Of a stretch of DNA of 60,000 nucleotides, positions 1 to 11,978 are shown one piece after another. Position 1 is the first letter of the stretch; the number at the start of each line of letters is the position of its first letter. The notes under the pieces are model-generated. The model was not told the origin of the DNA, did not search any database, and saw only the letters and a program-made list of their open reading frames with translations. The position numbers and the translations under genes are program-made. Where the stretch lies: contig NC_081408.1 in the NCBI RefSeq assembly GCF_030272615.1, forward strand, positions 605,361,673 to 605,421,672, written 5' to 3'. Origin of the DNA: Cryptomeria japonica. Lineage: Eukaryota > Streptophyta > Pinopsida > Cupressales > Cupressaceae.

Positions 1-1675
1 TAACATCATAGTGCAAGGGTGGGGAAGAATCCGCCCCCAAGATTACTCACCATATATCTCCCAAGATAACTACTCAACTGTGAAGCGATTCACTTTGAGT
101 TAATTTCTGGCAAAAGACAAAAAAATGGGCACCCTCTAGGGGGTGACATGACTATTTGAGCTGACGGAGTATCGAGACTAGTGGGCTATGATGTTATTTA
201 TGACCCTTGACTAAAGAGTCTTTCTGAAGTGTATTATTCGTATCCAAACCTGTTAAAACATTGATGATTTGAACACATCCTCACAGAACATACACTTTTT
301 GTTAGATTAGGCAAAATGGTTGTACTTTTTGTGTCGTGCTTGCATTTACTACTTCAAAAAATCATCCATCAAACTTGAAAATTTCATGATAAAAATTCAA
401 AATTCACAAAAAAAAAAATCAACCAAAAAAAAAAATCACGGCAGTTTAGCACATAAGAGCAACTTCTTAGCTCATGAGGACTTTTTGTTAGCGCATCCAA
501 CCATTAAATTAGCACGTTGGTTCCAAACAGTAGCGTTTCATCTCAAAGCAAAACAGTGTGAAATCATTTAGCGCATCAAAGAAACAGTCTAGCGCATGGA
601 AGCATCAGCTTAACGCGTAGAGGCTAAACATTAGCGCATCAGGTTCACAGGTTAGCGCATTGCAGGCCCAGGGTAGCGCATAGATTTTTCATAACAAATA
701 GAAAACAATTTTGAGCAGTCAAAACTTTAGCGCGTGTCTGGGGGCAGCCTAGCACGTGTGGTCATTATTTTAGCGCGTGGGGTAAATTTTGTAGCGCATA
801 TAGTATCTGTTTTAGCACGTGATCCAAAACATAAAAACAGAGGGTAGAACAGTGAAGAATTTTAAAATTTTTGAAAACATTTTCAAAAGCCTCTCATTAC
901 CAACAACATTTCTCATCAAAACAGAGTAGCGAAAACAAACCGTTAAGACTATTTCTTGAGCTAAATTTGTGTCAAAACAAACGTTGTAAAATCCTAAACG
1001 AATCGCACGATAAAACATGTCTATCTTATCATAATCTGGAAACCTCATCATTAGTATCAACAGAATCCTTTACCATCTTACGGATTTTATCTCACAAAAA
1101 CACTTGTTTAAAATTTTCAAGTTGTCAAATCAAGTTTCCATATCAGGAGGCTTTTGTCCATATCATTTGACACACTTTGTCATGAAGGGACATCTAAACC
1201 TTCACTTTGATAGAGTAAGATTTGAAATTTTTCAAACAAGATCAACTGAATCCAAACAAATCAAAGGAACCCATTGATCACTCATGCATGACTAATTCTC
1301 ATATTCTGAGAAGAAAGAACCTTTATCGTAACATCACGTTGAAGAAATAACAACCTAGTTTTTCCAAATTCATCAAGAGAAACAAGTTCTTATACATCAA
1401 TCGTCAACTCTTCAAATCTCATCGGGTATTCCTTCATCACGTCAAACGTTATATCCAAAACAAATCCAACGAATTTGACAAAGAACCCTTGAAGACAAGA
1501 GTTTACTTTCAAAAGTTTGCTTTTAATCAAATCATAAACCGCGGAGGAAAAATCAATCCAGCATTCTTGCTCGACGAGTGTATCACTTATAACACATCTC
1601 GACCAGAACCACCCACCCTCGAGCAACATATCAACGAGGCTTTTGTCCCCTTCATCACTGAAAGTTTCTACTAAA
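1..1675 (+). other. Tat element leader between 5' LTR and gag
   Basis: This stretch holds no convincing coding sequence; short open frames at 320-571 and 871-1170 are AT-rich chance frames. It contains an A-rich stretch near 410-440 and the degenerate TAGCGCAT array described separately. I could not find the primer-binding site, which presumably lies just before the window. Long leaders are usual in Tat/Ogre elements. Confidence 0.7.
443..830 (+). repeat. Degenerate TAGCGCAT motif array in gag leader
   Basis: About fifteen copies of an 8-base motif with consensus TAGCGCAT (variants TAGCGCGT, TAGCACGT, TAGCACAT) occur every 20-35 bases, for example near 551, 571, 590, 633, 652, 674, 729 and 772. 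The bases between motifs are not conserved, so this is not a normal tandem repeat. The same motif, inverted on the + strand, forms a second array at 14915-15372 inside the intron of the antisense gene. Function unknown. Confidence 0.8.
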
Positions 1676-3889
1676 ATGCATGTTACTCGCTCTCAAAGAA
1701 ACCAACAAAGCGAGACACACGCCGAGTCTAGTATGAATCGAAGATTGTCAATTCCTTTTGAAGTTCCACACTTAGAAGAACCTGAAATTTCTAAAGCACT
1801 TCTTCAGGAATGTCAGGAAAACCCTTCATTCCAAAAGCTTGTAGAAAGGCTCATGGAGAATGACAAAGAAAAATATATGCTCATGCTTATAAGTAAAGGC
1901 ATGAAACTTCTCGAAGATTTAGACTCAAACATCTTTAAAACTGGATCTCGACAATATGCATATCAAGAGCAACAAAGAGAAGACGAAACTCATAACTTTG
2001 AACAACACATACCAGAGCAACACATTCCAGAACAACGCATACCAGAAATGCGTATACTCGAACTAGAAACACCAGAGCAAAATATACAATTTACCACACC
2101 TTTTCAGCTGAGAACAAATACAAGGGAAGAACTTTTCCCTCGACAAGACAATATACCTTTGGCTGCCCTTACTCAACAAATGCAAATGTTGCAAAGGCAA
2201 ATACAGGATATGCAACAAGGGACAACAGTGCGGTACTCTTTAAACAAAATTTGTCCTTATCCATTCGACAGAAGATTGAACATGGTGCCTTTTCCTCCCA
2301 ACTCAGATGTTCCCATATTTGATAAATATGATGGGAAAAGTGATCCCCAAGAACATGTTCGAGAATTTTGCACCATGAGCCTTGAATTTGCTCATGATGA
2401 CACCTATTTATTGAGGTTTTTCCCAAGAAGCTTGGGAGGGAAAACAATGGAATGGTTATCCAAAATTACACCACCTGTCAGATCATTTGATGAATTGGTC
2501 AACAAATCCATAACCCAATATTCCTATAACATCCAACATGCCATAACCATGCTAGATGTTTGTAACACCAAACAAAAGAACAACGAAACATTCATGGTGT
2601 TCCTTCAACGCTGGCGACATATGGTATCCAAATATCCTCGAGATATTCCCGAAAAGGAGAAAATGGAAATCTTCATCGATAACTTGAATGGTGAAATGAG
2701 TTACAGACTAAAACTTCAATGCATACCATCTTTCGGTAAATTAATTGAGAATGGCATTCAAGTAGAAGAAGCATGTGTCAAAAAAGGAACACTCAAATTC
2801 TACAAGGAAGGAACAAACTCATCAAACTACAATAACCAGAACAACACCAACCTTGACAAATCTCGATTTTGGACTCGAAACAAAAATGAAGGCATTAATG
2901 AATCATATGATCCCAAATCTAAGCAACCAGTGCTCGCATTATCTGGGAATCCTCAAAGCACGAAAAATCCTAAGAATGCTAATCCAAATGCTAACACATA
3001 TACATCAAACACTGATCAGGGACAACTCAACACAAACAACACCAATGATACTCAAAACAAAAATATGAATCTAGGACCTAACAACAATTCACGCAATAAC
3101 ACAAACAATTTCCAAAAGTGTATCTTCACACCACTAGGGCAATCACTAGAATTAACATTCAGAGAACTTTTGGCACACAAGATTCTTTCTTTGCCCCCAA
3201 TCAACAACTATGAACCCCAAATCAAACCACCTTGGTGGAATGATTCACAATATTGTGATTACCATCGTAACAAGGGTCATCAGACGAACGATTGCATGAG
3301 GTTAAAACACGTGGTGCAAGATATGATTGATCGAGGTGACTTAACAATAGATGGTCTCAAAACAACTGGTGATCATGGAGCCTTTAAAAATCCTCTTCCA
3401 AATTACAAAGATGGAGCTTCAACCTCGGATAATACACGCGGAGCTCGTGTAAACCATATCTACAACAACACCATAAATCACATATCAGCTGAAGATCATC
3501 AAGTAAATGTCATCACCATCCGAGATAAGCGTGATCATGAATCTGTCAATGTAACAACCCGAACTCAGAAATATGTCTTGAAAGGACATACTGCACCTAC
3601 AACTACCACACCAAAAATCCAATATGACTTGGTTAGCCAACTACATAAAACTCTAGCTCAGATATCTATACTAGAATTGCTGAAACTATCACTAAAGCAC
3701 AAAGACATATTGGAACAAGCGCTATTGGAAACTAATGTACCTCAAAATCTGGATACAGACAGATTTCAAGCCATGGTCGCCCATATGACAGGACCCCACA
3801 ACCTCACCTTCTCAGAGCATGACGATGCTTCCTTAAGCCATCCGCATAATACTCCTCTCCATATCGAAGTCATTGTTTGCAAACACTGA
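1676..3889 (+). CDS. gag: Gag of Tat-like Ty3/gypsy element
   Basis: Structural protein that would coat the element RNA in cytoplasmic particles. I prefer the ATG at 1676 over the in-frame ATG at 1643 because the protein then opens with a basic MHVTRSQRNQQ-type start. Visible parts: a short Glu/Gln/His/Pro pentapeptide repeat near 2000-2050 (HIPEQ units), a coiled-coil-like Gln/Met stretch near 2170-2225, the retrotransposon gag core (about 2300-2760, with VPIFDKYDGKSDPQEHV and RFFPRSLGGKTMEWL), an Asn-rich linker (2810-3110), and a zinc-finger-like YCDYHRNKGHQTNDC (about 3250-3296), the form typical of Tat gags. It ends at TGA 3887-3889. The protease follows in the same frame, so this stop is either a nonsense mutation or a readthrough site; mutation is likelier given seven more stops downstream. 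Confidence 0.9.
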   Translation: MHVTRSQRNQQSETHAESSMNRRLSIPFEVPHLEEPEISKALLQECQENPSFQKLVERLMENDKEKYMLMLISKGMKLLEDLDSNIFKTGSRQYAYQEQQREDETHNFEQHIPEQHIPEQRIPEMRILELETPEQNIQFTTPFQLRTNTREELFPRQDNIPLAALTQQMQMLQRQIQDMQQGTTVRYSLNKICPYPFDRRLNMVPFPPNSDVPIFDKYDGKSDPQEHVREFCTMSLEFAHDDTYLLRFFPRSLGGKTMEWLSKITPPVRSFDELVNKSITQYSYNIQHAITMLDVCNTKQKNNETFMVFLQRWRHMVSKYPRDIPEKEKMEIFIDNLNGEMSYRLKLQCIPSFGKLIENGIQVEEACVKKGTLKFYKEGTNSSNYNNQNNTNLDKSRFWTRNKNEGINESYDPKSKQPVLALSGNPQSTKNPKNANPNANTYTSNTDQGQLNTNNTNDTQNKNMNLGPNNNSRNNTNNFQKCIFTPLGQSLELTFRELLAHKILSLPPINNYEPQIKPPWWNDSQYCDYHRNKGHQTNDCMRLKHVVQDMIDRGDLTIDGLKTTGDHGAFKNPLPNYKDGASTSDNTRGARVNHIYNNTINHISAEDHQVNVITIRDKRDHESVNVTTRTQKYVLKGHTAPTTTTPKIQYDLVSQLHKTLAQISILELLKLSLKHKDILEQALLETNVPQNLDTDRFQAMVAHMTGPHNLTFSEHDDASLSHPHNTPLHIEVIVCKH

Positions 3890-4861
3890 GTAAAAAGAGT
3901 CTTAATAGATGGAGGAGCCGAACTTAATATATGTACTTTAAAGCTTATCCGTGCATTAGGCTTCTCAGAAGAATCTATTGATCCCTGTAAAAAGATTACC
4001 ATAAAGGCATATGATGATGAGGAAAGATTATCTAAAGGAACTGTGATATTACCCATTCAAGTAGGACCAGTGCAAAAAGCTACTATATGTCAGGTCTTAG
4101 ATATAGATCTCACCTACAATATTTTGTTAGGGCAACCCTGGATACATGAAATGCAAGAAGTACCTTCTACGTATCACTAGTGTGTCAAATTTCCTTATGA
4201 CGAACAAGAGGTCTGCATATCTGCTGATTACAATCCATTTCAACATTGCAATGCAATGGGGGTATCCCAAGATAGTTTGGTTCCTCATAATAGAGAAAAG
4301 CAACGATCTTCAACATCAGATCAACAAATAGCAAAATCCAACTCCTTATCTACAGATTTCGAACAACAAATGCAAATCAAAGACCAAGGTATGGGAGAAT
4401 ACTCTTTGGAGCCTTTATGTTTGGCTAAATTACCAACATCACCTAGATCTCATGGATTGCCTACTACATCAACGCATCTAGTCACTCAGCCCATCACCAA
4501 ATTTGATGGTACCTTCATCCAATTGGGCACTCTAGCACATGAATCAGAAGACAAGGATATTCTTAGCTGGTTATACAAAGATGAGAAAGAAGATAATAGA
4601 GCAGCTGCTCTGGACATTGTTCTACCTACACACCTATATGGAAAAGGATACTTAATCATGCAACAAATGGGATATGACGGTAAAGGACCTATTGGGAAAC
4701 GTAAGGAAGGAGTCACTGAACCCATAGATCTTCCTTCACAGCCTAGTAGAAATAAAGCAGGATTGGGTTGTGAGCTCACCTTCCTATTAAAAAGGCCACC
4801 CCACCTAACTACAAAACCTCAATGGAAAGTAAAGACGAAGTACAAAGAAGAATCCTGGTAG
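3890..4861 (+). pseudogene. Protease and G-patch region of Tat pol
   Basis: It continues in the gag frame directly after the TGA. The retroviral-type aspartic protease begins at once with VLIDGGAELNIC (the DGGA form of the active site seen in Tat/Athila elements) and reaches its conserved ILLGQPWIH near 4120-4146. TAG at 4178-4180 breaks it. A G-patch-like motif follows at about 4640-4780 (GYLIMQQMGYDGKGPIGKR, then a second glycine cluster KAGLGCEL). G-patch domains bind nucleic acid and stimulate helicases in known proteins, and some retroviruses and retrotransposons carry one after protease. A further TAG at 4859-4861 ends the segment. The role in this element is inferred from position only. 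Confidence 0.8.
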
Positions 4862-6073
4862 GAAGCACTCTCTGAATCAGCAGAAACAATCTGCAAAGCA
4901 CGGGAACGTCAAGATCAGAAGTTACATCAGGAAAAGCTTCTAAAGCACAAAAGGGCCATATCTGCAGCAGTAGCTCATATTCAAACACCAATATCTCAAG
5001 AACAAATAAAATCATTTCCGGATACCTTTGTTTCTCCCCGAGGAAGCACAGTCTATGAATAAATACAGAAAATAGAAGACGGATCTGACACAGAATCAAC
5101 AAAAACTATCAAAATGGTATCTATCATCAAAGATTTGTTTTCACCATACAACATACCAGTTTATAGCACTGATAGAATTTGGGATGATGCCTCGGAGACT
5201 GATTCCAATGAATATGAATGGGGTACCTACTCCAATGCTACTATAGATATCCCTGATGATACTGATTCCATATCCTTTTCTCGAGAAGAACATAACGCAG
5301 AAGATAGACCTCTTGAATTTGGACCGCAGAATATCTATGACGCCAAGGAAAGCGAACAAAAACATTATGAACAAGTCTATGCGGAAGATAATACCATCGA
5401 AGACCTCGACGAAATCCTGGACTTCTTTAAAACCAAGCACAATCACGATGAAAACTCTGTCCTAACACTCACAGTAGCCGAACTTGATCCACCTAACGAT
5501 TCCTTACCGCTTGTCTTTCCTGACCTCATCGACTGGGATGAACCTGAAATCCATGATATACCAATTTTTTCAGATGATGAATCTATTATCCATTACCTAT
5601 GTACCGTAAATCCAGAAATAGGCTCTACCAGTGAACAAAGTAACAATGTCTGCAAACCAGGAAGTGCCAAGTCTCTCAGTCGCAAAGATGAACCAAGTAA
5701 AGGATCTGATGCTGAAAACCAGTCAATGGCAGCTCTAGATCACAAAAAAGTAAAAATAAAGGATGCATCTGAGAGTGAAAACCTTTTTAAGGCACCTAAC
5801 GATGGGAGACTTGACACTCTTCCGGAGCACTTTCATGAACGATCACCCATATTTATTGAGCCCACTCAATCAATCAACATTGGTACCACAGAAGCGGTCA
5901 GAAACCTACACCTTGCAGAATCTCTGACAGAGGAAGAAAGATCAGCATTCATCATTTTCTTTAAAGAACAGCAAATTAACTTTGCTTGGTCATATGCTGA
6001 TATGCCCAGAGTAGATCCACACTTAATCATGCATCACTTGTCCATCTCTTCAAGAGTTAAACCAGTCAAGTAA
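4862..6073 (+). pseudogene. Acidic linker between protease and RT in Tat polyprotein
   Basis: Same frame as gag. It begins with a Lys/Gln-rich helical stretch, is broken by TAA 5060-5062, and continues as an acidic Asp/Glu/Ser-rich segment from 5114 (many DD and EE pairs). The end (about 5850-6070) looks like the start of the RT module, with LTEEERSAFIIFFKEQQINF and FAWSYADMP, the usual approach to RT in gypsy elements. TAA 6071-6073 separates it from RT proper. I recognise no catalytic domain in the acidic part. Confidence 0.75.
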
Positions 6074-7276
6074 AAGCTACGAAAGATGAATCCACAGGTG
6101 GCACTCATGGTCAAAACTGAACTAAAGAAACTATTAGATGTCGGATTCATTCGACCCATTGACTATGCAGAATGGATTTCCAACATTGTTCCGGTGTCAA
6201 AACCAGATGGTAGTATCAAAATATGCACTGACTTTAGAGACGTCAACAAAGCTTGTCCAAAAGATGACTTTCCTCTACGCAGTATCGACATAATTGTAGA
6301 TCTCACAGTAGGCCATGCAATGCTCTCACAAATGGACGGTTTCTCAGGCTATAATCAAATCAAAATAGCCCCAAAAGATCAAGATAAAACCGCGTTCACC
6401 TATCCTTGGGGAACGTACTATTGGAATGTTATGCCTTTTGGCTTAAAGAATGCAGGAGCCACTTATCAAAGAGAAATGACAACCATATTCCATGACATGA
6501 TGCATACATTTATGGAAGACTATGTGGATGATTTACTAGCTAAATCCTTTACCAGAGCAGAACATCTCAGCATCCTAACAAAGATCTTTGATCGATTGGA
6601 GAAATTCCAAGTCAGGCTCAACCCTAAGAAGTGTGTCTTCGGGGTTACATCAGGCAAGTTACTAGGCTATATAGTCTCAGCTAAAGGTATTGAAGTAGAT
6701 CCAGCAAAGGTACAAGCCATTATGGACATGCCACCACCAAAGAATATCAATCAACTCAGATCTCTACAAGGACGACTTCAATCAATCAGGCGATTCATCG
6801 CTCAACTAGCAGATAAAAGTCTACCATTTAACCATTTACTTCACAAAAATGTACCATTCAGATGGGAGACCAAGTGTGCAGAATCTTTTTACCAAATCAA
6901 ACAGTACCTGATGAATCCACCAGTTCTAGTACCACCAGTTGCAGGAAAGCCACTTATCCTATATATCTCAACAACAGATATATCGTTGGGGGCACTATTG
7001 GCACAAGAAGATCAACAAGGAAAGGAATGCGCCATATATTATATCAATAGGACATTGAATGGCTATGAACTCAACTATACATTCATTGAAAAGGCTTCCC
7101 TAACAGTGGTCTTCGCATCTCAGAAGTTTCGACATTATATGCTAGCACACACCATTAAGCTAGTCGCAAAAATTGATCCTCTCAAATATCTGCTCAGCAA
7201 GGCAGCTCTTACAGGCCGATTGGCTAAATGGGTCATGATTCTCAGTGAATTTGACATCCAATACACAGAAAGATGA
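6074..7276 (+). pseudogene. Reverse transcriptase and first RNase H, Tat pol
   Basis: RT copies the element RNA into DNA. Fingers and palm motifs are clear: VSKPDGSIKICTDFRDVNKA (near 6195-6255), a DFPLRSID stretch, MDGFSGYNQI, MPFGLKNAGATYQR, and the catalytic YVDD at 6521-6532, which is intact. The connection and first RNase H follow (about 6890-7270), with ISLGALLAQED and the end motif LAKWVMILSEFDIQYTER. TGA at 7274-7276 interrupts the polyprotein. The right part, from 6869, is the left end of the 1859-bp tandem duplication. RT itself looks chemically complete, but upstream stops prevent its translation. Confidence 0.9.
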
Positions 7277-7790
7277 GCCATCAAAGGACAAGCAATTGCA
7301 GATCAGTTAGTTGAAGCACCACTACCAGGCAAACACACCATGGAGATTGAATTTCCAGACAGGGACGTTCTTGCTCTTTCTACCAAATAATGGACCCTAT
7401 ACTTTGACGGATCCTATACACAACATGGTTCAGGTGCTGGCATTCTGTTCATCACTCCTGAAGGACACACTATACCAAGATCCTATAGGCTTATGTTTCC
7501 CTGCACAAATAATATAGCTGAATATGAGGCATTGGTTATAGGTATCAAAATGGTCGTAGAATGGAAAATCACAGAGTTAAAAGTCTATGGAGACTCGCAA
7601 CTAGTCGTCCATCAAATCAACAACAACTATCATACAAAGGATGACAAGATAGTACCCTACAAGCGAATGGTGGATGACTTCAAACAGTATTTTGTGCACA
7701 TCACCTTCGAGCAAATACCAAGATTGAACAACAAAGCAGGTGATGCAATGGCTACTATCGCTTCACTACTACAAATTCCAGAGCAACAGA
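7277..7790 (+). pseudogene. Second, archaeal-type RNase H of Tat pol (copy 1)
   Basis: It follows the first RNase H in frame and is interrupted by TAA 7388-7390 just before its first catalytic motif. The hallmark residues are visible: LYFDGSYTQHGSGAGI (first Asp), NNIAEYEALVIGI (Glu), KVYGDSQLVVHQI (Asp) and a C-terminal NNKAGDAMATIASLL (Asp). This extra RNase HI domain is known in Tat-lineage elements and defines the group. A near-identical second copy lies at 9136-9649. Confidence 0.85.
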
Positions 7791-8727
7791 GTCGTTACGA
7801 GTTCCTGGTAGAGCAACTGTTCTCCCCCGCCTATGACCACTCTGAATCCCAGGTTATCTATGCCTTGACTGGTTCAGATTCTCCGTTATATGGACCGATA
7901 TACGACTACCTCAAGCACAATATCTTACCAATTGACCAATCTCGTAACCAAAAATGTAACTTTATCCGACAAGCTACCCGTTACACCCTTACCATTGATA
8001 TTTTGTATCGTCGAGGTCTAGATGGTACTCTTCTTCATTGCCTTGATCGTAATGATTCCGATTCTGCTTTACACAAGCTTCACGAAGGTATTTATGGCAC
8101 ACATTCAAGTGGTAGTACTCTTGCTAAAAAGCTTCTAAGGATGGGATACTACTGGCCTACAATGGAGAAAGACTCATACCACTTTGCCAAGAAATGTCCT
8201 AAATGTCAGATCCATGGTAATCTAATACATGCACCAGCACAGGATCTGCAGCCATTTACAACATCCTGGCCCTTTTGTCAATGGGAACTCAACTTAGTTG
8301 GCAAAATTCATCCTTCATCTTCAAATGGACACAAGTTCATTATAACAGCAACAGAATACTTTACCAAATGGATAGAAGCAGTTCCCATGACCACAGTGAC
8401 TGGGAAACAAATTGCCTCTTTTATCCTCAATTATCTGATCTGCAGATATGGTATTCCAAGTTCAATCATCACAGATAATGGTCGGCCTTTCAAAAATCAA
8501 GATGTCCAAGAACTATGTGAAAAATTCAAAATCCAACATAGGTTCTCTACACCATACTACCCACAGGGAAATGGTCAAGTAGAAGCATCTAACAAAACTA
8601 TCCTGAAAATCCTCAAGAAAACAGTGAATGATGCAGGCAAAGATTGGCACGTCCAACTCAATCCAGCACTTTGGGCATACAGAACCAGCATCTGCACACC
8701 TACAGGAGCAACACCCTACTCATTGGT
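7791..8727 (+). pseudogene. Integrase, copy 1, truncated at duplication junction
   Basis: The N-terminal HHCC zinc-binding module is at about 8075-8215 (KLHEGIYGTHSS then KKCPKCQIHGN). The core starts near 8270. Where the first catalytic Asp is expected (WxxDxxG context) the codon at 8291-8293 reads Asn (WELNLVG), so the DDE triad is incomplete. The second Asp (ITDNGRPF) and the Glu (GNGQVEASNK) are present. The frame runs into the tandem-duplication junction at 8727/8728, where the sequence jumps back to RNase H in another frame and stops at 8768-8770. Confidence 0.85.
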
Positions 8728-11001
8728 ACCAAGTGTGCAGAATCTTTTTACCAAATCAAACAGTACCTGATGAATCCACCAGTTCTAGTACCACCAGTTG
8801 CAGGAAAGCCACTTATCCTATATATCTCAACAACAGATATATCGCTGGGGGCACTATTGGCACAAGAAGATCAACAAGGAAAGGAATGCGCCATATATTA
8901 TATCAATAGGACATTGAATGGCTATGAACTCAACTATACATTCATTGAAAAGGCTTCCCTAACAGTGGTCTTCGCATCTCAGAAGTTTCGACATTATATG
9001 CTAGCACACACCATTAAGCTAGTCGCAAAAATTGATCCTCTCAAATATCTGCTCAGCAAGGCAGCTCTTACAGGCCGATTGGCTAAATGGGTCATGATTC
9101 TCAGTGAATTTGACATCCAATACACAGAAAGATGAGCCATCAAAGGACAAGCAATTGCAGATCAGTTAGTTGAAGCACCACTACCAGGCAAACACACCAT
9201 GGAGATTGAATTTCCAGACAGGGACGTTCTTGCTCTTTCTACCAAATAATGGACCCTATACTTTGACGGATCCTATACACAACATGGTTCAGGTGCTGGC
9301 ATTCTGTTCATCACTCCTGAAGGACACACTATACCAAGATCCTATAGGCTTATGTTTCCCTGCACAAATAATATAGCTGAATATGAGGCATTGGTTATAG
9401 GTATCAAAATGGTCGTAGAATGGAAAATCACAGAGTTAAAAGTCTATGGAGACTCGCAACTAGTCGTCCATCAAATCAACAACAACTATCATACAAAGGA
9501 TGACAAGATAGTACCCTACAAGCGAATGGTGGATGACTTCAAACAGTATTTTGTGCACATCACCTTCGAGCAAATACCAAGATTGAACAACAAAGCAGGT
9601 GATGCAATGGCTACTATCGCTTCACTACTACAAATTCCAGAGCAACAGAGTCGTTACGAGTTCCTGGTAGAGCAACTGTTCTCCCCCGCCTATGACCACT
9701 CTGAATCCCAGGTTATCTATGCCTTGACTGGTTCAGATTCTCCGTTATATGGACCGATATACGACTACCTCAAGCACAATATCTTACCAATTGACCAATC
9801 TCGTAACCAAAAATGTAACTTTATCCGACAAGCTACCCGTTACACCCTTACCATTGATATTTTGTATCGTCGAGGTCTAGATGGTACTCTTCTTCATTGC
9901 CTTGATCGTAATGATTCCGATTCTGCTTTACACAAGCTTCACGAAGGTATTTATGGCACACATTCAAGTGGTAGTACTCTTGCTAAAAAGCTTCTAAGGA
10001 TGGGATACTATTGGCCTACAATGGAGAAAGACTCATACCACTTTGCCAAGAAATGTCCTAAATGTCAGATCCATGGTAATCTAATACATGCACCAGCACA
10101 GGATCTGCAGCCATTTACAACATCCTGGCCCTTTTGTCAATGGGAACTCAACTTAGTTGGCAAAATTCATCCTTCATCTTCAAATGGACACAAGTTCATT
10201 ATAACAGCAACAGAATACTTTACCAAATGGATAGAAGCAGTTCCCATGACCACAGTGACTGGGAAACAAATTGCCTCTTTTATCCTCAATTATCTGATCT
10301 GCAGATATGGTATTCCAAGTTCAATCATCACAGATAATGGTCGGCCTTTCAAAAATCAAGATGTCCAAGAACTATGTGAAAAATTCAAAATCCAACATAG
10401 GTTCTCTACACCATACTACCCACAGGGAAATGGTCAAGTAGAAGCATCTAACAAAACTATCCTGAAAATCCTCAAGAAAACAGTGAATGATGCAGGCAAA
10501 GATTGGCACGTCCAACTCAATCCAGCACTTTGGGCATACAGAACCAGCATCTGCACACCTACAGGAGCAACACCCTACTCATTGGTATACGGATCAGAAG
10601 CCATTTTACCCCTGGAAGTAGAAATCCCATCTCTCAGAGTCTCTTTGAAAGGCTTAATCCCAGATGAAGAGTATCGAGTTAACCGACTCCAAGAACTTGA
10701 ACTATTAGATGAAAGACATCATCATGCTTATACTCATCTCAAAGCATATTAGCAATGCATGTGCAAGAGCTACAATCACAAGGTCATCCCCCGTAACTTC
10801 AAAGTTGGTGACCTAGTCCTCAAAGAAAATCCAAGAAATCAGCAAGATCGAGAAAAGAAAGGGAAATTTGAACCTAACTGGTTGGGTCCCTATGTTATCA
10901 TATCAGTCTATGGATCAGGTGCCTATCAGTTAACAACTTCAGAAGGAGATGTGCTCGACGAACCAACTAACAACATCCATCTGAAAAAATACTACACTTA
11001 A
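8728..11001 (+). pseudogene. RNase H, second RNase H and integrase, copy 2, with integrase C-terminus
   Basis: Second copy of the duplicated block, followed by the unique integrase end. It reads in frame +1 relative to copy 1. Stops at 9133-9135 (TGA), 9247-9249 (TAA) and 10750-10752 (TAG) break it. The integrase zinc module lies near 9934-10075, and the core again carries Asn for the first catalytic Asp at 10150-10152. The C-terminal part (10759-11001) has FKVGDLVLKENPRNQQ and the GPY module (NWLGPYVIISVYGSGAY), ending at TAA 10999-11001. This is the original 3' end of the polyprotein. Confidence 0.88.
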
Positions 11002-11978
11002 GTAGCCTAGTGCACGGAAAAAGACAAAACAAGCAAAAAAAAAAAAAAAAATCCAGAAAAAGCAAAAACAAAGTACAATAAAAACAAATGGTGAAAACCT
11101 GGTAAACGGGCGCTCTTGTGAAAGAATGACTCCTCTATCTATCGCCATGCCATTTTATCTATACAAATACTATCGGCCATCGCCCGACACTTAGCACATA
11201 TCCATTCAGGACATACTTAGTGTAGTCACTATCCTGGTTTATCCATATATATCCTCTTACCACAAATCCACCATGGCTTGGAAATCACTGTACATATTCA
11301 CATCAAGAGGCACACTCAGCTAGGGGCATTCAAATCGTCTAAATATTGCAAACATTCCAGACATCAAAGCTATTTGCAAAACTCAAAAGCATGACATCCA
11401 ACAACCAAAACTACACTTCACCGCAAAACAAAATGAACCAATTCACAAGTATACCAAAGATGGATGATTTTCTGAAGTACTGGATGTTGCATTATAGCAT
11501 AAAATCTTGACTAGTTTTGCATTTTGAACTTTCTCGATTATTGGATTCTCTTCCTTGTCTCACTAAATGCTTCAAAGCTAGAGATCATGAGGAACTTCCA
11601 ATATTTTCTTAGTCTTCTGTCTGGGAGGCAATCACTTGTATTGTGTGAATACTTGCCTCGAGACATGATACATCGAATATCACTGAAGGCCTGATTCCAC
11701 TTCACGCATACAAATGATTTAATCTTGTCTGTTTACGCAATACACACTCGGGTCATCCTGGTTCAATTATACCTTGACGCTTATGCTATCTTGCAAAATC
11801 AAACATCATGTAAATTTTTCTCAGGTCATTATGGTTCAATTATACCATTATGCTTGTATAAATTTTCAACATATCCTAAAACAAATCAATGCTCAAATGA
11901 TGATATCTACAAAGAAAGCAAACAACATATGGCTATATCGGATGGCAAATACAAAATGAGGATGCTACCAAAAACATA

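Larger units (their letters stand above)
6869..10586 (+). repeat. 1859-bp tandem duplication inside pol
   Basis: Bases 6869-8727 are repeated at 8728-10586. Reading both copies I noticed only two substitutions (near 6986 against 8845, and near 8153 against 10012), so the copies are almost identical. The repeat covers the end of RT/RNase H, the second RNase H and most of integrase. The junction shows about 1 base of microhomology. The unit length is not a multiple of three, so it shifts the pol frame. Both copies carry the same two stop codons and the same Asn at the integrase active site. Confidence 0.96.

Noticed and set aside
443-830. CRISPR-like array
   Set aside because: The repeats are only 8 bases, degenerate, with irregular short spacers, and lie in a plant retrotransposon leader.
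812-1629. Several 80-100-codon frames in the Tat leader
   Set aside because: No recognisable domain, overlapping on both strands, in AT-rich leader sequence.
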